A DNA stretch of 60,000 nt from Symsagittifera roscoffensis (Eukaryota; Xenacoelomorpha; Acoela; Convolutidae): contig NC_087070.1 in the NCBI RefSeq assembly GCF_963678635.1, positions 4,066,539-4,126,538 on the forward strand, in the 5' to 3' direction. Below are positions 55,575 through 60,000 of the stretch, in pieces. The notes under the pieces are model-generated. The model saw only the letters and a program-made list of their open reading frames with translations. It was not told the origin of the DNA and made no database searches. Each line of letters begins with the position of its first letter. Position 1 is the stretch's first letter. Both the position numbers and the translations under genes were made by a program.

Positions 55575-55947
55575 GCTGAGTAAAAAGATCCCTGTAAAAA
55601 ACGATCACATCAAATCTCCATGCTACAGGATCCAGTACTGTCTACAAGAAGATTTGAAATACTGGCTACACTTTATATTAAATAGTTTTATATACTATCA
55701 ACTAACTGTAGCCATGACTAAACTGCAATTTAACAAGGAATTTTACTCTCATACAAATCCAAGAAAAAAATTCATCATAATTAGAAAAATAACAATTCAG
55801 ATTTTGAAAAAAAAAACAATCTTTTGGCAAAATGAAACAACGAACGTAATTATAGTCTCATGTCTTCTTTTTGCCTCTAGCGTCTTTATGATTTTTATTC
55901 GGATTATAACAGGCTACAAATTTAACATCAATCCTGATTTTAACTAA
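55570..55947 (+). CDS. Hypothetical 125-residue protein, weak
   Basis: The frame starts at the exact right edge of the tandem duplication (its ATG-like start lies in the last bases of unit 2). Residues about 98-115 (VIIVSCLLFASSVFMIFI) would form one membrane helix; the rest is Lys/Ile/Asn-rich. There is no recognised motif. AT-rich composition makes a chance frame plausible. Confidence 0.2.
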   Translation: MQLSKKIPVKNDHIKSPCYRIQYCLQEDLKYWLHFILNSFIYYQLTVAMTKLQFNKEFYSHTNPRKKFIIIRKITIQILKKKTIFWQNETTNVIIVSCLLFASSVFMIFIRIITGYKFNINPDFN

Positions 55948-56240
55948 AAAATAGGAGGAACATTGACAATCGAGTCTTTTAAATTCACGGACCCCTTAAA
56001 ATACTTTTATCAATCACGTTTCTTGGCGTTGGCATCGTTGTTCAATCTGGACGTCTACTGGTGTTCTATTTGTAGTGTTGCTTTGAGCTTCGGCTGCGAT
56101 TGGTGGATGATCGGGTCCTGTTGGACGATGCCTGCTCTTGCAGCTGGTAAGCCAGAGGGTGGATTTTGAACCCAAATAACCTAAAACAACCTCGCAATCA
56201 AATCGATTTATAGACGTGACGTTGCACTTCGCATACACAA
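55948..56240 (-). repeat. GC-richer SINE-like fragment with tail word
   Basis: A better-balanced patch at about 56020-56220. The minus strand begins, at right, with TGTATGCGAAGTGCAACG, a degraded SINE tail. A 93-codon minus-strand frame here (56014-56295) probably follows composition only. Confidence 0.45.
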
Positions 56241-56335
56241 GCAAAAACAGAAAAGGAAAATTACAATAACATAATAAAAATGCCTTGAAAATCACTGAAA
56301 AACGTCGTATCCGAATACAGGGTTCTAAATCAAAG

Positions 56336-56795
56336 CATAGCCAACTGACAGTTGAAAAAGAAAAATAATGATAGCAAGGAACAAGGAAACAAAAAAAAAC
56401 TTTTTTTTTTCAAAAACCTTCAACTTTTGAATTTCGAAGAAAAAATAGATGTCCTTAAAGCTCTTTGAATTTGTAAAGCAATTGATGATGGATACTTTTT
56501 GTTAAAATTAACCGCATTTGAGAAAACTGGATCAATAGGCAAAACTTTCATTTCAATGAGATATTTGATAATTAATTTCCATTTTCGAAAATAAAAGTCG
56601 ATCACGTTTTTTGTGAGCTTTAAACTTATACAGTTTGCCTTCCTTTAATAAAATGCACTGGTCTTAAAAAGAAATCACAAGTCAAACCGCGAAAAAAACT
56701 GAGCGTGAACAAATTTTAAGACTTTTTCATGAAAAAAAAACAAACAAAATCACCAAGACCTATATAAGAGTACTCACTACGTTCATTACTCTTAA
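56336..56795 (+). repeat. R1 repeat, full length
   Basis: Begins CATAGCCAACTGACAGTTG and ends CCTATATAAGAGTACTCACTACG, TTCATTACTCTTA. The TATA box is intact. Confidence 0.75.
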
Positions 56796-57095
56796 ACGGA
56801 CCAAGAGTCATTTTCCTTAGCCAATTAGCGACGGCAAATTGCAGTATACAGCTTTTAACAGTGATGACCAATTTAGCCGTTTTTACAGAGAGACAATGCA
56901 GCACGGGAATCAGCTCCAAGGAGGCAAAAAAATACCAGGAAAGATAAGCCAAAAAAAAACGCCTGAATCAACCACTAGCTTGTTTGTGTCAACAATTGGT
57001 TAAAAAAAGGTTTGTTAACCTAACTTAACCAATAGACAAGGAGAGCTGGCTACGATGCACGTAGCACAAAGATTCGACTGCATTAATTTTACGAA

Positions 57096-57135
57096 CATAG
57101 TCAACAGACAGTTGGAAACGAGTCATGAATGCCTT
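57096..57135 (+). repeat. R1 left-end scrap
   Basis: CATAGTCAACAGACAGTTGG, then AAACGAGTCATGAATGCC; nothing of the interior follows. Confidence 0.6.
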
Positions 57136-58200
57136 GTGATGTATCGGACTGGCACTTGAAGACGGAGTCATGAATGCTTCAACTTTCGAATTTATCTTTT
57201 AATGAATGTACTCAGTCTCAGTAAGGCCGATAACCATAGCTCATATTCTACTTCCACTACAATCATCTAAAATCGTTAGTCTTTTCACTAGTTTTTACTT
57301 AAATAAAACATCTAAAAGATACATAAATTAAACAAAGTATATAAAAACTATATATATTCCATACCCCGAGAAAAGATCAACAGAGCTGGAAAGTTAACAA
57401 TGATACGGAAGTTCAAGAAAAACTATCCATCAAAAGTCTATCGGAAAAAATTACAGACAACAAGAAAAGGTGAAACTGTTAAACTAAACTTTCAAAATCA
57501 GGACGTTAAATCAATAATGAATAACTGAGAAACCTTTATCATAGAAAACCACCAGATCCTTGTGATGTATCGAACTGGCACTTGAAGACGGAGCAAATAG
57601 CATATATAAAACCTTAAAATTCTCTTCGACGAGTATTTTAAGCTTAGGAACTTTCCGCTTAATGTTTAAAAAACTCTTCTTACCATTGTATGCAAAAAAA
57701 CGACCATGAAGAACCAGAAATTTATATATCTATATCAATCACGGAGGCAATGTCAAAAAGTTTTTTAAAAGGTCTATATAAGCAAATGAACTGTCAGCTC
57801 CTGGAAGATAATTGCATAAGTAAATCATAATTTGGACTCCGAGCATCAAATTCAACTATAGGTGCACTATCATACAAAACTGAATCTCACTACTCCTTTT
57901 AAAATTTTACAAACGATCTGAACTACCAATTACCATACTAATGCAAATTCGTTGAAAACGCTAATGATACGAAAATCCAAAAAGAGCTATCAACAAACTT
58001 AAACATGTTAGAGAAATTCTGTAAACATACTTCAATACATTCAAAACAAAACTTCTGTTTAAAAAAGGAAATCAGTACAATCAGTGAAGCAAGTAAAGTT
58101 AAAAAAATTTAGACATTTCTTTTGCCACCGAAAATTGAAATTTCTCGAAACCACCATGCTGGGCTGTAAAAACATGCTGTCACTCACTGCCTAAGCTACG
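57136..58200. other. AT-rich spacer with a short direct repeat
   Basis: The phrase TTGTGATGTATCG with ACTGGCACTTGAAGACGGAG occurs at about 57130 and 57560. No gene is seen. Confidence 0.45.
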
Positions 58201-58203
58201 ACT

Positions 58204-59230
58204 AGCGTGTAGCGCACTTCAGATGCTTCAAACAGATTAAAAAAATTAACTCTGCTTATACAAAAAATATGAAAAAACAACGAAAGGAATGCAACCGTTA
58301 CTATAGACGGGGCATCCAACAACACATTTGATTTCAAAAACTGTACGATAAAAAATTCAACTAAAATGGTAAAATCTTCAAAACTACTGAACTTTTCATA
58401 CTTGACGATTTCGTTGGCAATACCACTGAATTCATGAATGAGTCTCCGGTTTAACTTGATTCTCTCCTCATTAGCCCGACTTTTTTTTAGTTTAGCAAAA
58501 ATTTATTCGTGTTTAATTCAAAATTTCAGGAAAACTCTGAATAACAAACCTCACTTTTGGAAAACGTCAGATAATTTTGAAGTCAAGATAAAAACTTCCT
58601 GAGAGTACCTTGACTTTAAGGATGTTTTAGATAAAGTATATTGAAAAATCATTAAAACAAAAAATCTCGAAAAGTAAAATGATTCGAGCAATAAAATTTG
58701 GAGAAAAAATTGCAACTTCTGAGTATACCGTGATTATGACCCCATTTTAGGCTTGGGAATTAAAAATTCGTAAACTTTTTTTCAAAGCAAACTTTTAAAA
58801 ACTTTTTCAAGTATGGAAAAAAGTCATGTCAGGGCAATCAAAAAAATTTTTAAAGTCACATTGGGAGAGAAGAATTGCAACCCTTGAGATTACCCTGGCA
58901 GCACACAGCCATAGTTACGTGAAATTCAATTTTCCTAAAAATTTTATGTCTCAGTTTTGATAAATTTTGAATAAAAGATAACACGTCATATCTCGGAAAC
59001 TTAAAGCATTTGAGCAGTCACATTTGGAGACAAGAACTGCTATCCCTGAGAACACCTTGACAGCAACAGGGCTAGGAATTCCAAACTTCATGAAATTTTG
59101 TAAAACAATCAAAAAACGCCACATCTCGAAAACTAAAGGCATTTGAGCAGTCAAATTTGGACACAAGATTTGCAACCCCTGAGAGTAACCTCAAAGCAAC
59201 CAATTAAAGGCTTGGGAAGTTATATACGAC
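58204..59230. repeat. 168-bp monomers, second patch
   Basis: Boundary word AGCGTGTAGCGCAC at 58204, then diverged monomers (ACGTCATATCTCGGAAACTT at about 58981, CATCTCGAAAACT at about 59120) with GAGCAGTC and CTGAGAGTA words. It is followed at about 59225 by the AGCTTACACATGAAAAATATC stretch that also follows the first patch (8680). Confidence 0.75.
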
Positions 59231-59392
59231 ATAGCTTACACATGAAAAATATCTTTCGTTTCACATGCAAAACCATGTTAAAATATAATACAATTAAAAT
59301 CAGACTTGAAATGATTTTTTTTCCATATGCTTTACCTTGAAGATAAAACAATGGCAGTCTATGGAAAGATTATCAGAACAAAAATTGAAATA

Positions 59393-59430
59393 GCGTGTAA
59401 TGCACTTCCGGTGGTTCAAACAGATTAGTG
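59393..59430. repeat. Third boundary word of the monomer element
   Basis: AGCGTGTAATGCACTTCC, then GGTGGTTCAAACA, as at 6016 and 58204, here without clear monomers following. Confidence 0.5.
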
Positions 59431-59626
59431 AACGTTAAAGTTACTGATAAATAAAAGATATAAAAAAAAACAGCAACATGAATGCAACCACAAAAGACGG
59501 GGGAATCCAAAATAGCTTTTGATTATAAAATATGAGTGATAAAATTAAACTAAAATAGTCAAATTTCAAAACTACTTGGTTTCACATCTTCGCATTTTTA
59601 ACTCATAAACCCTGAAATTACCGACA

Positions 59627-59680
59627 GCATACAGCTGCACATTCGCATACAGCTGCACATTCGCATACAGCTGCACATTC
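59627..59680. repeat. 18-bp minisatellite, 3 units
   Basis: Three perfect units of GCATACAGCTGCACATTC. Confidence 0.95.
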
Positions 59681-59939
59681 CAAAATTTGAAATAATTTCA
59701 TTTGCAAAATCATCAAAATTATAAATGGGATTCAAAAACCAGCGCAATTAATTGTAAAAATCAGACTCTTTCGTCTTAATTTAAATGCAAGTCAATGGAA
59801 AATTTTTTGAAATATAACAAAAAAAGAACAAATTGAAAAATTAAGAAGAGCAAAAATATTCAGTGGGAGACCATATATGCACCCACTGGTAGTAAGCCGA
59901 GATCACCCCACCAAAGGGTCGACAAAATCAAAATTTAAC

Positions 59940-60000
59940 ACAGAGGCGAAGTTCCACTTCGCAAATACAAGCAAAAATATGACCGATAACACTACTGGGA
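59940..60000 (-). repeat. SINE family A tail, runs out of the window
   Basis: The minus-strand tail GCGAAGT-GGA-ACTTCGC-CTCTGT, preceded by TATCGGTCATATTTTTG, matches the left end of the family A SINE at 24.77 kb. The head would lie beyond the window. Confidence 0.75.

Noticed and set aside
1-60000. CRISPR arrays, operons, bacterial promoters
   Set aside because: The genes have spliceosomal introns and the repeats are eukaryotic; no short regular spacer arrays are present.

Overview
The window is nuclear DNA of a metazoan. It is strongly AT-rich and holds three conserved animal housekeeping genes, all on the minus strand and all split by spliceosomal introns. The rest is dense, decayed repeat. 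The genes fix the level (animal) but not the phylum. Divergent protein sequences, a GC-AG intron and heavy loads of tRNA-derived SINEs and MITEs would suit a tunicate, for example a larvacean. That placement is an inference with low confidence.

Layout. 1-6 kb: one intact, unrecognised gene for a small secreted protein (1193-1573), a broken paralogue (3961-4341) inside a roughly 2 kb segmental duplication, and a third fragment on the other strand near 11.7 kb. 6-12 kb: about 168-bp tandem monomers, purine-rich tracts, two or three fossils of a non-LTR reverse transcriptase, and a pair of large inverted repeats. 12.66-16.64 kb: a clearly more GC-rich island, read as an LTR-retrotransposon remnant, which cuts an older repeat. 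17.3-22.8 kb: ATP synthase delta subunit (ATP5F1D, 4 exons). 28.4-38.8 kb: threonine-synthase-like PLP enzyme (THNSL2-like, 9 exons). 40.6-41.0 kb: C-terminal end of a non-LTR retrotransposon ORF2. 43.0-46.2 kb: ER peptidyl-prolyl isomerase FKBP2 (3 exons), with an unrecognised 117-codon ORF starting divergently 95 bp away. 47.2-55.6 kb: a 4.2 kb direct tandem duplication made almost wholly of repeats. 55.6-60 kb: more repeats and a second patch of the 168-bp monomers.

The three housekeeping genes are unrelated in function (mitochondrial F1Fo-ATP synthase, PLP phospho-lyase, ER protein folding). Their reading frames were rebuilt exon by exon, and every splice phase closes. The repeats sort into recurring families: (i) tRNA-headed SINEs on the minus strand, many ending in a conserved GCGAAGC/GCTTCGC hairpin followed by CTCTGT; (ii) a roughly 200-bp MITE with GGCTCTTTTCC ends and 8-bp target duplications (hAT-like); (iii) a roughly 450-700-bp repeat, here called R1, always on the plus strand, with complementary ends and a TATATAAGAG box; (iv) a roughly 550-bp repeat, here called R3, found as head-to-tail pairs. 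I saw no new multi-gene protein system. The most unusual material is the noncoding repeat biology.
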